A program made the translations under genes and the position numbers. The notes below the pieces were generated by a model that did no database searches, was not told where the DNA came from, and saw only the letters and a program-made list of their open reading frames with translations. Positions 43,728 through 54,100 of a stretch of DNA of 64,000 nucleotides are shown in pieces. Source of the stretch: Massilia rhizosphaerae (lineage in GTDB: Bacteria > Pseudomonadota > Gammaproteobacteria > Burkholderiales > Burkholderiaceae_D); the NCBI RefSeq assembly GCF_016093545.1, contig NZ_JADKYX010000010.1:157824-221823 (forward strand), given 5' to 3'. Every line of letters starts with the position of its first letter. The first letter of the stretch is position 1.

Positions 43728-44507
43728 TCAATTCCTTTCGAACGAATAATTCGGTTTCTTCGCGTCGCGGCTGCGGCGCAGGCGGCGCCACGCGAAATAC
43801 AGGGCCCAGCCGACGAGCGCCAGCACGCACAACGTCACGAACAGGCCGAGGAACGACGTGCCGCCGCCATGCGCCGCGGGCGTCGCAGGCGTCGTTGCGG
43901 CGCCCGGCGTGGCCGGATAGCCGCCCGGATAGCCGTTGTTGCGCGCACGCGCGCCGTGCATGGCGTTCGCGAGGACGGCGCCCGCGATCACGTGACCGAG
44001 GCCGCTGTCCTGGCGGACGACGATCGGCGCCTGCGGCTGCTGGACCGGTCCCTGCGTGTACGCCGGCGCGGGCTGCGGCGGCGCGCCGTGCTCGTAGCCG
44101 GGCACCGGGCGCGTGTCGCGCGCCGCGTCGGCCTGCGCCTGCCGGCGCGCGTCCAGGGTGCGCAGCGCGTTGGCTTCCGACGTACTCTTGTCCAGCTTTT
44201 GCGACAGCGCGGAATCCGATTTCTGCGCTGCCGTCCCGCCGCCGCCGAACGTGCCGAAGCCGCCCGATGAGCGGGCCGGCGCCGCCGGCTGGTCGGCGCT
44301 GCCGGTCGATGCCGGGTGCCGGCCGAACGAGCCGAAGCCGCCGGACTTCGCCGCCGAATACGACGGCCTGGCCGACGACGAACGGTGCGACGAGAAGCCG
44401 CTCTTGAAGGCACTCGACGACGTCGTGGGCCGCGCGTCGGCGCTGCCGACGTGCGCCAGCGGCAGCAGCAACGCGAGCACGAACGCAACTTGATTAGTCT
44501 TCAACAT
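43728..44507 (-). CDS. Low-complexity exported membrane protein of the DUF2491 operon
   Basis: A 259-residue protein with a signal peptide (about 1-25). A Ser/Gly-rich stretch has repeats such as GGFGSFG and GGFGTFGGGG. A Pro/Gln-rich part (residues about 130-165) follows, then one membrane helix near residue 225 (GLFVTLCVLALVGWALYFAW) and a basic tail (RRLRRSRDAKK). I do not recognise a named family. Similar proteins travel with DUF2491 genes and may be surface or envelope components. ATG 44507. Confidence 0.72.
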   Translation of the reverse strand: MLKTNQVAFVLALLLPLAHVGSADARPTTSSSAFKSGFSSHRSSSARPSYSAAKSGGFGSFGRHPASTGSADQPAAPARSSGGFGTFGGGGTAAQKSDSALSQKLDKSTSEANALRTLDARRQAQADAARDTRPVPGYEHGAPPQPAPAYTQGPVQQPQAPIVVRQDSGLGHVIAGAVLANAMHGARARNNGYPGGYPATPGAATTPATPAAHGGGTSFLGLFVTLCVLALVGWALYFAWRRLRRSRDAKKPNYSFERN

Positions 44508-44589
44508 GGTCAGGAAAGCGATCGAAAGTTAGAATGAGCATAACGACCCGGATGGTCGCACGCATCGGTGAAATTAGCAAAGGATTACC

Positions 44590-45081
44590 ATGACCCGCCG
44601 TTACCTCGACATGAACCAGCACGACGCGTTGTACACGATCGCGCGCAAGTACCCGGGCGGCATCGATGCGCTCGCACGCGAGCTGGGCATGTCGGCGAAT
44701 GTGCTGCGCAATAAACTGTCGCCGACGATCGCGTCGCACTACCCGTCGTTCGAAGAGGTGTCGTTGATCGTCGAGTGCTGCCACAAGGCCGGCGTGCCGG
44801 ACGCGCACCTGCCGCTGCACGCGCTGCTGGTGCGCCACGGGATGGCGGCCTTCGTCGTGCCGCAGCCGGAGGCGGCGCGCCAGGACGACCTGTCGCAAAC
44901 GGTATGCCGCGTGATGAGCGACGTCGGCGCCGTGGCCGAGGCGGTGTCGAGCGCCCTGCTCGACGGCACCGTCACCCCGGCCGAGGCCGACCTGATCGAA
45001 CGTAAATTCCATGCCGCGCTGTCCGCGCTGGGCGCCTGGCGCGCACGTCTGCGCCAGGAGACCGGGGCGGGCATCCGCTGA
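44590..45081 (+). CDS. Phage CII-like regulatory protein
   Basis: A 163-residue protein resembling the phage regulatory CII family (Phage_CP76 type): ALYTIARKYPGGIDALARELG followed by MSANVLRNKLSP, a helix-turn-helix-like region, then a helical C-terminal part (DLSQTVCRVMSDVGAVAEAV). AAGGATTACC precedes ATG 44590. No other phage gene is present, so this is likely a domesticated regulator. It diverges from the DUF2491 operon and may control it. Its stop abuts that of the next gene. Confidence 0.8.
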   Translation: MTRRYLDMNQHDALYTIARKYPGGIDALARELGMSANVLRNKLSPTIASHYPSFEEVSLIVECCHKAGVPDAHLPLHALLVRHGMAAFVVPQPEAARQDDLSQTVCRVMSDVGAVAEAVSSALLDGTVTPAEADLIERKFHAALSALGAWRARLRQETGAGIR

Positions 45082-45510
45082 TCAGGAACGCACGCGGCCC
45101 GCTGCCGCCGCTTCGTCCCGGGCCGCGCTGCGCAGCGACCGCAGGAACAGACCGAGGCCGCCGAACGCCAGCGCGAGGATGCAGATGAGTTCAAACGCGG
45201 GCATCGTGCGCAGCGCCATGTTCACGGACGCGATCACGCCGAACACCAGCGCGGCGAACGCGCCGACCGCCAGCAGCCAGCCGAAGGCGCTCCTGGCGTC
45301 GTAGAAGATCATGGCGATGCCGATCACGAGGGGGATCAGGACGATCCCGCCCGTGATGCCGTAGCCGCCCACGCCGAACAGGCGCGTGCCCAGGCCGAAG
45401 CTGGAACTGACCTCGACGCTGTTGAGCAGCAGGTAGAAGCCCCCGCACATCAGGATGAGCCCGAGGAAAAACTGGCCCGTTCCCCCACTCGTTCCGCCCG
45501 CACCGTTCAT
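45082..45510 (-). CDS. Small integral membrane protein, unknown function
   Basis: A 142-residue protein with four predicted membrane helices (FFLGLILMCGGFYLLL, ITGGIVLIPLVIGIAMIFY, GWLLAVGAFAALVFGVIASV and FELICILALAFGGLGLFL), a Gly-rich N-terminus and an Arg/Ala-rich cytoplasmic tail. I do not recognise a family. GGAGGTCACG precedes ATG 45510. It is convergent with the CII-like gene with no spacer. Confidence 0.75.
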   Translation of the reverse strand: MNGAGGTSGGTGQFFLGLILMCGGFYLLLNSVEVSSSFGLGTRLFGVGGYGITGGIVLIPLVIGIAMIFYDARSAFGWLLAVGAFAALVFGVIASVNMALRTMPAFELICILALAFGGLGLFLRSLRSAARDEAAAAGRVRS

Positions 45511-45606
45511 CGTGACCTCCGTCCGTGTTTTTGTTAAGACGGCGACAACAATACCAGAATTTCCGGTCACAATGCCAGTGTGCCGGGCGGTAAAGCAACG
45601 ATCGCT

Positions 45607-46635
45607 TTACCGGGACCGCGGGTTGTCCGCGACGGGTTCGCCGAAATCCGGCATGCCGTCGGCACGCCAGTGGATGACCTGGGCGCGCGTGTTGCGGTTC
45701 GGATCGTGCAGCGAATCGCCCTGGATCTCGCGGTAGTTGCGCGCGTGGTAGACCAGCACGTCGGTCTTGCCGTCGGGCGTCGTCGTGAACGAATTATGGC
45801 CCGGGCCCCATTGGCCGTTCTTTGCGCTGCTCCGAAAGACGGGCTGCGGCAGCTTGGTCCACGACTTCGGATCGAGCAGGTCGGCGTTCGCCGGCGCGCT
45901 GGTCATGCCGAGGCAGTAGTTCTCATCCGTGGCGCTCGCCGAAAACGTGATGAATACGCGGCCGTGGCTGTCCAGCACGGCCGGGCCCTCGTCCACGGCG
46001 AACTTCACCTTCTCCCATGCATATTCCGGTTTCGACAGCAGCACGGCCGGGCCCTCGATCGACAGCGGCGTCTTCATCTTCGCGATGTAGATGTTGGTGC
46101 CCTTGCTCCCGTCCGGCGCCGTCTGCGTCCACACGAGGTAGCGCTGGCCGCGGTGTTCGAACGTGGTGGCGTCCAGCGAGAACGATTCCCAGCCGGTCTT
46201 GACCTGGCCGCGCTCCACCCATTCGCCGGTGAACGGGTCGGCGGACGCATTTTCCAGCGCGTACAGGCGGATTTCCCACGGATGCTCGGCGCTGCCGGCC
46301 GTGAAATAGATGTACCACTTGCCGTCGATGCGGTGCATTTCCGGCGCCCAGATGTGCGCGCCCATGACGCCCGTCGCGTGCTTGCGCCACACGGTCTTGG
46401 CCGGCGCCGCCCCCAGGTCGTCGAGCGACCGGGCGCGGCGGATCTCGATGCGGTCGTACTCGGGCACCGTCGCCGTGAAGTAGTACCAGCCGTCCGGCTG
46501 CAGGCTGACCTGCGGGTCGGCGCGCTGCAGCACGAGCGGATTGTGGAACACGGGTTCGCCCGCGCGGGCGGGCGCGCACGCGGCGGCGAGGCACAGGGCC
46601 AGCGCCGGCAAGGCGCGGAAGGTAAAGCGGACCAT
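45607..46635 (-). CDS. GH43 secreted glycosidase, second type
   Basis: A 342-residue secreted GH43 propeller enzyme. The signal peptide ends near residue 25. The three carboxylates are D40 in QRADPQVSL, D155 in FSLDATTFEH and E216 in VDEGPAV. HIWAPEMHRIDGKWYIYF is a typical blade. It would release arabinose (or xylose) from side chains. ATG 46635 has GGGAGATCC upstream. It is downstream of the GH43-like lipoprotein gene by 16 bases, so the two are likely co-transcribed. Confidence 0.88.
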   Translation of the reverse strand: MVRFTFRALPALALCLAAACAPARAGEPVFHNPLVLQRADPQVSLQPDGWYYFTATVPEYDRIEIRRARSLDDLGAAPAKTVWRKHATGVMGAHIWAPEMHRIDGKWYIYFTAGSAEHPWEIRLYALENASADPFTGEWVERGQVKTGWESFSLDATTFEHRGQRYLVWTQTAPDGSKGTNIYIAKMKTPLSIEGPAVLLSKPEYAWEKVKFAVDEGPAVLDSHGRVFITFSASATDENYCLGMTSAPANADLLDPKSWTKLPQPVFRSSAKNGQWGPGHNSFTTTPDGKTDVLVYHARNYREIQGDSLHDPNRNTRAQVIHWRADGMPDFGEPVADNPRSR

Positions 46636-46651
46636 CGGATCTCCCAAAAAA

Positions 46652-47698
46652 TTATGCCGGCGGATCGAGCCGGATGTGCACCGGCGCGTCGCGATCCGTG
46701 CGCACGATGCCGCCTTCTTCGATCAATTCGCTCACCTGGATCAGGCTGCGGCGCTGTTCAAGACCGTCGCGTTTCGCGTCCGGGCCCCGCCTGCCGGGAT
46801 GGACGAAATAGAACACCCACGCGCGGCCGCCGCTGACGACGACGTCCGCGTGCCCGCCCATCACGCCGTCCTCAAGCCCATGGCCCGGCTGCTCCAGCAA
46901 GGTGGCGGCCTGCTTCTTCCACGTCAGCGCGTCGTCGGAGCGGAACACGGCCAGGCCATGCCACACGTCGACGATCATCCACCACGCGTCATGCCAGCGG
47001 AACACCTTGGGCCCTTCGCCGCGCTGGGCGACGGCGAGACCCCGGTCGGTCCAGTGCTCGAGGTCGGGGCTGTCGGCGTAGTAGATGGTCTTGCCATCGC
47101 GTTCGTTGTTGTACCACATGCGCCAGGTCCCGTCCGGCAAACGGGCCAGCGACGGGTCGATCACCTTGTCGTTAGCGAGCGGGATCTTGACGGGATGGCG
47201 CCACGTGCGCAGGTCGGTGCTCGTGAGGTGCACGATCACGCGCGGGTGCCCCCAGTCCGTGAACACGCCCGGCACGACCGTCAGGAACATGTGATACGTG
47301 CCGTCGCCGGCGCGCACGACGTCGGGCGCCCACTGCGTTGACTCGTTGCCGCCCAGTTCCGGCGGCAGCTCGACGTCGGCCGTGCCGACATAGGTCCAGT
47401 GCGCGCCGCCGTCCGCCGACTCGGTAATGCCGATGCGCGTGCCGTGCACCCACGACACGCCCGGCAGCCCCTGCGCCGTCGCGCGCCGGTTCGTGTAGAA
47501 CATCCACCAGCGCTTGCGCGCCGCGTTCCACACGAGGGTCGGATCGGCGGCGCCGTCGTACACGGGGTCGCGGAACAGGGGCTTGGCGGCGACCGCGCCG
47601 GGCGGCACGGCGCGCTCCGCCGCGCACCCCGCGACGCCGGCCAGCGTCAACAACAGGGCCGCGGACATGGCCGCGAGCGGCCGCAACGTGGCTAACAC
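46652..47698 (-). CDS. GH43/GH117-like propeller lipoprotein
   Basis: A 348-residue lipoprotein (lipobox VAGC, Cys25). The body reads as a five-bladed propeller: GAADPTLVWNAARKRWWMFY, ESTQWAPDVVRAGDGTYHMF, VIDPSLARLPDGTWRMWY and VFRWHDAWWMIVDVWHG. The acidic residues at DPTLV and DPSLA fit base and modulator; the acid is less clear (GHADVVV or EDGVMGGH). The start is GTG 47698, with AAGGAG five bases upstream; the nearby ATG is out of frame. It lies between the GH2 gene and the GH43 gene on the same strand. Confidence 0.78.
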   Translation of the reverse strand: MLATLRPLAAMSAALLLTLAGVAGCAAERAVPPGAVAAKPLFRDPVYDGAADPTLVWNAARKRWWMFYTNRRATAQGLPGVSWVHGTRIGITESADGGAHWTYVGTADVELPPELGGNESTQWAPDVVRAGDGTYHMFLTVVPGVFTDWGHPRVIVHLTSTDLRTWRHPVKIPLANDKVIDPSLARLPDGTWRMWYNNERDGKTIYYADSPDLEHWTDRGLAVAQRGEGPKVFRWHDAWWMIVDVWHGLAVFRSDDALTWKKQAATLLEQPGHGLEDGVMGGHADVVVSGGRAWVFYFVHPGRRGPDAKRDGLEQRRSLIQVSELIEEGGIVRTDRDAPVHIRLDPPA

Positions 47699-47820
47699 AT
47701 CGTCTCCTTCATGCGCGCGGTCTCGGTCCGCGGTCAACCGCAGGGATCATAGGCGGCGCTCGCCTGGCCGACCAATGAAATTTTTCGCGCGACCGATACC
47801 TTTTGCGCATGGCGGACGAA

Positions 47821-50800
47821 CTACCTCTGCTTGCGCGCCCTGCGCGGCCCGTCGTCCATGCCCGCCTCGTCGACGTCCGCCGACGCCGAACGCGAGCGCT
47901 GGTATTCGAGCTCGCCCGCTTCGTCCGGCAGCGCGGGGCCCGTGTACATGACGGCGACGTCGGCCAGCGCGCTGGCGCGGTCCGGGCCGAAGCCGGACAG
48001 GGACGTCAGCCGCAGCCAGCGCGCGGTGACGGTCCGGTCGAACCGCACGGTCTGCGGATCGAACGTCGAAGCAAGCGTCGGCCGCGCCACGTCGCGCCAG
48101 GTCTGGCCGTCGTCGCTCGCCTCCACCCGCCATTCGCGCACGTCGCCCTCGTGGTCGCGCTGGTTCTGGCGCGGCATCAGCACAAGACCGTCGAACGGCA
48201 CGGCCGCGGCGAAGGCGATCGTCAGCACCGGCTGCGGACGGGGCGCATCGCCCTTCACCGCGACGAGGCTGTACGTGTTCGGATCGCCGTCGACGACGTT
48301 CGCCGCGTCCGGCCAGCCGCTGGCCACCGCGCCGAGCTTCTTCATCACGCGCGTGTCGAACAGGCTGGCGCGCAGCGCGGCCGGATCGACGGCCGTCGCC
48401 GGCCGGAAACGCGGGCCCGCCATGTAGTCCAGCAGCGAGCGGCGCAGCTGGCGCGCGGCGGGACGCTCGTCCAGCCGGGTCTCCAGGTCGAACGTCGACA
48501 CGAGCAGGCGCCCGCCGCCCACCGTCGCCTCGAACACGGCACCGAGACGGTAGTTGCGGTTCCAGTCGTCGATGGGCTGCACGATCGGCATGAGGCCCGC
48601 CGGCAGGCGCGCCAGGTTGAACGCGCGCGCGCCTTGCACGAGGTCGCTCCACTGCCAGTCCATGTGGTCGGCCGTCGGAAATCCGGCCAGCGCAGGGTGG
48701 GCGCGGTCGACCCACAGGCCCAGCATGCGCGACCAGGCGGGATTCATCAGGCGGTTCCAGAACACCGGGACGTCGGCGAGCGGCGGCGACGTCCAGTCCA
48801 GGTCCGCCTTGCGCGGCAGGTACAGGACGCTGCCGCCCTGCGCGAGGCGGGCCTCGGCCTCCGGCCACGCATGCGTCACCAGCACGCCGGCGGGGACGGC
48901 CGCGTCGACCTTGTCCGGGTACAGCCAGAAGTTCCAGTCGTTGGCGACGGCGGTGCCGTCGAGTCCCACGACGAGCTTGTAGTGCGCGGGCGCCGGCAGC
49001 CGGGCCAGGTCAGCCTGGACGCGGCCCAGCGGGATGTTCTTGCCGATGGCGATGTCGCGCGCGGCGAACCGGCCTTGCGCGACCGCGCGCCCGCCATCGT
49101 CCTCGATGCGCCACCACGGCCGCGCGCCGGCCAGCGGTGCCGGGCCGTAGTGCGCGATCTCGACCGGGACGTCGAACGTATCCGCCGTCGTGAACACGGC
49201 ATGCGTGAGCCGGGCCAGCGGCACCGTCGGGCCGTTGAAGCGGCGGAACGCTTCCGGCGTCGCATCGCCCTTCGCGTCCCAGAACGTGTCGAGGATGCCG
49301 ACGAGCGCCGTGCCCTGGCCGAGATAGTCATGCAGGTCCAGCAGCTGGTAGCCGCTCATGCCCTTCGTGCGCAGCGCCGCCTCGATCTCTTCCTTGTAGC
49401 ACGCGCGCTGCCACTGTCCGGACGCGAGCGCGAAGTCGTGGTCGCGCGCGAGCACGCCGTGGCGGCGCGCGGAATCGCGGAAGATCTCGTAGTTCCCGGG
49501 CCGCAGATACCCGGTGAACTTGTCGATGACGGAAAAATCGGGATACGCGACCCACTGCCCCATCTCGTGGGCGATGACGGGTACCGCGATGCCGTCCAGC
49601 GACGCGCCGTAGTCGCGGCCGAACCAGCCCGTCTTGTTGCGCAGGGGTTTGGGGCCGATGCGCTGCACGGCCAGGTAGTCCGTGTCCTTGTCGAGGTCCG
49701 GCACGACGCGTTCCGTGTGGCCCGTGCCGTTCGTGTACAGGCGGCGCGGGTCTTCCGCGCGGAAGCGCGCGATCCACGGCCCGAACACGTCCTTCCAGTG
49801 GCCCGACGGTTCGTTGCTGGGACTCAGCAGGAGGAACGACGGGTGGTTGCCGTAGGCGCGGATCAGGCGCTCCGTCTCGTCGAACAGCATCGCCGCGATG
49901 GGGGAACCGGGCTCGAAGCGGTTCCACATGCCGGGCTCGATCTGCAGGTAGATGCCGGTTTCGTCGGCCGCCTGGAACGCGGCTTCCGGCGGCGTGAACG
50001 AGTGGAAGCGGACGTGGTTGATGCCCCACGCCTTGTTGATGGCGAAGATCTTCTTCCAGTACGCGACGTCCGTCGGCGGATAGCCGGTGAGCGGGAAGTC
50101 GCCGCCGTGGTGGGTCCCGCGCAGGAATACGGGGCGGCCGTTGACGAGGATGTCGGTGCCGCGCGCCGCCACCTGCACGAAGCCGAACGACACGGTACGG
50201 GCATCGTTCGCGCCGGGGCCGGCCAGGCGCAGCTTCAGCTTCTGCAGCACGGGATGGAATTCGTCCCACGTCGGCGCGTCCTTCGGATATTGCACGCGCA
50301 GCTCGGCGCTGCCGCCCTGCGCCGTCCAGCGCACGGGGATGCCGTGCCCGTTCGCGAACAGCGTCCCCTGCCCGGCCCGGCCGCCGCCGCCGTTGCCGTT
50401 GCCGACCTTGACCTTGACCTTCACGAGCACGCTGCGATCGGCGACGTCCGGAAAGACCTGCGCGTCGTCGATGTACACCGGCGACGTCGCCCGCAGCTCG
50501 GTCTTGCCGACGATGCCGTTCCAGCTCATGCCCAGCGAATCGGAGATGCTGTGCGAGTCGGGCCGGTACGCCATCAGCACGCGCGAATCGACGCGCACCG
50601 TCACGCGGTGCCGGCCCGGCGCCAGCAGGCCGACGTCGTAGTCGTGCGGCGCCACGAGGCTCAGGTTGGAGCCGAGCGCGCGGCCGTCGATCCATGCGCT
50701 CGAGCCCCAGCGGGGCCGCTCCAGGTGCAGCACCACGTGCTTGCCGGCCCAGGTCCGCGGCACGTCGACGTCGCGCTGGTACCAGGCGGCGCCCAGGTAG

Positions 50801-51129
50801 TGGCGCGGGGGCTGGCTCAGGAACGGCACCTTGACGTCGCCCGGCGCCGTGTACGCCCGGTAGTCCGCGCGCAGGTTCCAGTGCTTGTCGTACAGCGACA
50901 GCACCCACGGCGTCTGCGCCGTGACCGCGTCGCCGTAGCCCTGCGCGTTGAGGATGCCGGGGATGCGGATCCGGTCCGGCAGCGCGCGCTCGTCCCAGTG
51001 CTCGGCCACGCCGGCGTCGGCGCGGTCGAGCGCGAAGCGCCAGTCGCCGGCCAGGTCCAGCACGTCGGCGGCATGCGCGGACGCCGCGCCGGCCAGCAGG
51101 CCGGCCGCGACGAGGCGGCCCAACGTCAT
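47821..51129 (-). CDS. GH2 glycosidase with C-terminal F5/8-type domain
   Basis: A 1102-residue secreted GH2 enzyme. A signal peptide (about 1-20) precedes the sugar-binding sandwich (AWYQRDVDVP), immunoglobulin-like domain and TIM barrel. The acid/base is E440 in SPSNEPSG and the nucleophile E522 in IAHEMGQW, 82 residues later. About residues 950-1070 (VVDGDPNTYSLV, VREWRVEASDDGQTW, RWLRLTSL) form an F5/8-type carbohydrate-binding domain. It starts two bases after the TonB receptor stop, so the two form one unit. Galactosidase, glucuronidase or mannosidase activity cannot be separated by eye. Confidence 0.9.
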   Translation of the reverse strand: MTLGRLVAAGLLAGAASAHAADVLDLAGDWRFALDRADAGVAEHWDERALPDRIRIPGILNAQGYGDAVTAQTPWVLSLYDKHWNLRADYRAYTAPGDVKVPFLSQPPRHYLGAAWYQRDVDVPRTWAGKHVVLHLERPRWGSSAWIDGRALGSNLSLVAPHDYDVGLLAPGRHRVTVRVDSRVLMAYRPDSHSISDSLGMSWNGIVGKTELRATSPVYIDDAQVFPDVADRSVLVKVKVKVGNGNGGGGRAGQGTLFANGHGIPVRWTAQGGSAELRVQYPKDAPTWDEFHPVLQKLKLRLAGPGANDARTVSFGFVQVAARGTDILVNGRPVFLRGTHHGGDFPLTGYPPTDVAYWKKIFAINKAWGINHVRFHSFTPPEAAFQAADETGIYLQIEPGMWNRFEPGSPIAAMLFDETERLIRAYGNHPSFLLLSPSNEPSGHWKDVFGPWIARFRAEDPRRLYTNGTGHTERVVPDLDKDTDYLAVQRIGPKPLRNKTGWFGRDYGASLDGIAVPVIAHEMGQWVAYPDFSVIDKFTGYLRPGNYEIFRDSARRHGVLARDHDFALASGQWQRACYKEEIEAALRTKGMSGYQLLDLHDYLGQGTALVGILDTFWDAKGDATPEAFRRFNGPTVPLARLTHAVFTTADTFDVPVEIAHYGPAPLAGARPWWRIEDDGGRAVAQGRFAARDIAIGKNIPLGRVQADLARLPAPAHYKLVVGLDGTAVANDWNFWLYPDKVDAAVPAGVLVTHAWPEAEARLAQGGSVLYLPRKADLDWTSPPLADVPVFWNRLMNPAWSRMLGLWVDRAHPALAGFPTADHMDWQWSDLVQGARAFNLARLPAGLMPIVQPIDDWNRNYRLGAVFEATVGGGRLLVSTFDLETRLDERPAARQLRRSLLDYMAGPRFRPATAVDPAALRASLFDTRVMKKLGAVASGWPDAANVVDGDPNTYSLVAVKGDAPRPQPVLTIAFAAAVPFDGLVLMPRQNQRDHEGDVREWRVEASDDGQTWRDVARPTLASTFDPQTVRFDRTVTARWLRLTSLSGFGPDRASALADVAVMYTGPALPDEAGELEYQRSRSASADVDEAGMDDGPRRARKQR

Positions 51130-51131
51130 CG

Positions 51132-54100
51132 TCAACCGCCGAACCGGAAGTTGGCGCCCGCCATGATGCGGCGGCCGGCGTAGCTGTAGTCCAGGATGCT
51201 CGGGGCGCCGCTGGAGAACGGCACGTAGGAACCCTGGCTGTCGCTGATCGCGGCGTTGTTCAAGTTGCGGCCTTCCAGGAACACCTCGACGTTCGGGGTG
51301 ATCTTGTAGCTGACCTTCGCGTCGACGTAGCGGGTCGCGTCCTTGAAGTTCGGCGAGCCCGGATTGTAGGCCGGCGGACGCGTGTTGCCGCTGGCGTTCG
51401 GGTAGTTGTTCAACGCATTGCCCGTCCAGCCCGCGATGTTGGCGAAGTAGCTCGCCACGCCCTGCACCGCGATGCGCGCCTGGAAGCGGCCGTCGTCGTA
51501 CCACAGCGCCCAGTTGTACTGGAACTTCGATTCGCGCAGCGGCGGCATCGGGGTGCCGGTCAACAGGTCGACGATGTTCTGCGTGGACGTGACCGAACCG
51601 AGTTTCGTGTAGTTGCCGTCGAAGCCGAAATTGCCCAGGAGGCCAGGCAGGAACGTGAACGCGGCCTTGGTGCCGAACTCCCAGCCGGTACGGGTCGTCG
51701 GCACGCCGTTCTGGTACGTCGAGAACGAGAACGGCAAGTTGGTCAGCGCCTGGCCGGTGGTCGGGTCGGTCAACGCCATGCCCAGCGTGCCGTTGGACGA
51801 CTGCACGATGGCCGGGCCGATGATCCCTTTCTGCTTGAAGTAGGACAGCGAAAACATCGTGTCCTTGTTCGGATAGTACTCGGCGCTCCAGTTCTGGTTC
51901 AGGTTCTTCTGGGCCTGCAGGGCCGGGTTGCCGATCTTCGACGTGCAGCGCTGGCTGTCGTCTTCGCTCAGGCGCTCGTCGTAGCGGCACAGGCCCTGCG
52001 GCAGCAGGTAATTCACCGGCGGGCGCGCCACCGTGCGGGCGCGGTTGTAGCGCAGCACGAGCTGGTCCGGTACGAACCACATGGCCAAGTTATAGATCGG
52101 CAGGAAGTCGTGGGTGGTGGCGTCGATCGCCGTGTTGGTCGTCACCGTGACGTCGTCGACGCCGTTCGGCGAACCCGGATTGAGGGGGTCGAAGTTGGCG
52201 TTCTTCGTGATCGACTCGAACGACATCTGGCCCACGCCGTGCACCTTGGTGCGGATGTAGCGATAACCCAGATTGCCTTCCAGTTGCCAGCCGAACGGCA
52301 GCGCGCGGCTCGTGAACGGGATATGGTCGATGTTGAAGTCGCCCATCAGGTACAGCGCCTCGGAGCGCTCGCTCATGCGCGTTCCCGGCTGCTCGTAGGT
52401 CTTGCCGTCCGACCCCACGCAGCTGTAGATGCAGTTCAGGTTGGCGTTCGGGACGCCGGACAGCTGGAACACCTTCTGCACGTCGATGTTCGGCCAGTTG
52501 GTCAGGGCGCTGCCGAATTCGCCGTTGGCGCCGTTGAAGAACCGGGTCTGCGTGATATTCCCCGTGAGCGACTGCGCGATGATGTCCTGGAACTGCTGCG
52601 GCGTGACGGTCACGGTGCCGGAACCCAGGCGGTTGTACGAATTGCCCTGCACGAAGCCGTACTGGCACTTGTTGCCGCCGGCGCCCAGCGATCCCGGGGT
52701 GTCCTGGCATCCGACCAGGGAACTGCGGACGATCGACGGCTGGACCCAGACGTTCGGATCCGTGCTCGCCTGGTAGCCGTTGCCGTAGGCGCCGGGGTAG
52801 TAGTAGCGCGTGTCGCGGAAGTTGAAGCCGGTCTTGAATCGGGTGAAGAAGGGAACCGACTCCGGGGTCGCCCACGTGACGTCGGCCTTGGCCGTGCGTT
52901 CCCCGGTTTCGCCCACCGACGGGTTGTAGGTGAGCTGCGGCTGCGAGAAGGTGACCAGCGGCTGCTGTGCGGTCGAATACGCCGGCACGCCGTGGATGGT
53001 GGTGCTGCTGGCGTTGACGGCCTTGGACGCCGCCTGCTGCACCAGTTGCACGTAGTTGGCCGGATTGTACAGGTTGAAGTTGGAGCCGGACGGGAAGCTG
53101 TACGTCCACAGCCCGTTCGGCTGCGCGGTCAGCTGGGCCGCGCCGTAGTGGGTGGCGAACGTGGTGCGGAATTGCTCGCTCGCGTACTTCGACTTGGCGT
53201 CGCCGACCAGCCACTCGGCCGTCAGGCCGCCGCGCCGCCATTCGCCGCCGGTCTGGAAGTACCGGGTCACGGTCGACGCCTTCTGGAAGATCTGGTCGAC
53301 GCCCGCGCTGCCGTCGCTGATGCCGAAGCTGGTGACGTGGTGGCTGGCGTCGACGGTGACGGATGCCGGGTCGACGTTGGTGACGGCGCCCTGTACCGCC
53401 GGGCCGTTGGCCAGGTAGCTGGTCGTGGTCGGGTACAAATAGTAGTTGCTCAGGCCGGGGACGACCGCGCGCACGCCGTTCTTGTCCGCGAAGGTCGAGG
53501 CCACGTTGACGTTCATGCCGCCCAGGTTGAGGAAGGACGTGTTGTTCTCGGTCGCCCGTTTCGAATAACTGCCCTTGAGGTAGACGGTCAGTTCGCGGTT
53601 GACCTTGAAGTCGCCGCGCAGGTCGAGGTCCTGGCGCTTGTCGATCTCCGTCTGGACCTTGTTGCGGACCAGCGAAGGCGTGTAGTCGTTCCACTGGTTC
53701 AGGCAGCTGATCAATTCGTTCTGGCGCTCGTTCACCGCGTTGTTGCGGTTCGTCGAGCTCAGGTTCTTCAGCGTGGCGTCGGCGGTGGTCAGCTGCGGGA
53801 AGGCCGCGTAGCATTCGGCCTTGGTCTTGGCCGCGGCCGACTTGGTCAGGATCTCCTGGGGCGTCGCCGTCATGTAGCTGCCGGTGCCGCTCGTGTACGG
53901 GTAGATGCCTACCGACCCGAGCGCCGGGCCGGCCGGCGTCGTCGACGCCGGATCCGCCATGTTCAAGGTCGACGGATTGTAGGTGAAGGTCTTGTCCGGC
54001 GAGTTGTCGAAGTCGATCGCGCGGGCATAACCCGCGTTCGCACTGGTCGCGACCTGCATCTGGTGCTGCTCGTTCTGGGCCGTCGACTTCGACGCGTTCA

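Noticed and set aside
44590..45081. Prophage remnant
   Set aside because: Only one CII-like gene is present, with no integrase, structural genes or att repeats nearby.
47803..51183. Plus-strand open frames of over 1100 residues opposite both GH2 genes (also 55012-58788)
   Set aside because: Compositions are typical of antisense frames in GC-rich DNA, and the opposite strand encodes well-conserved enzymes.
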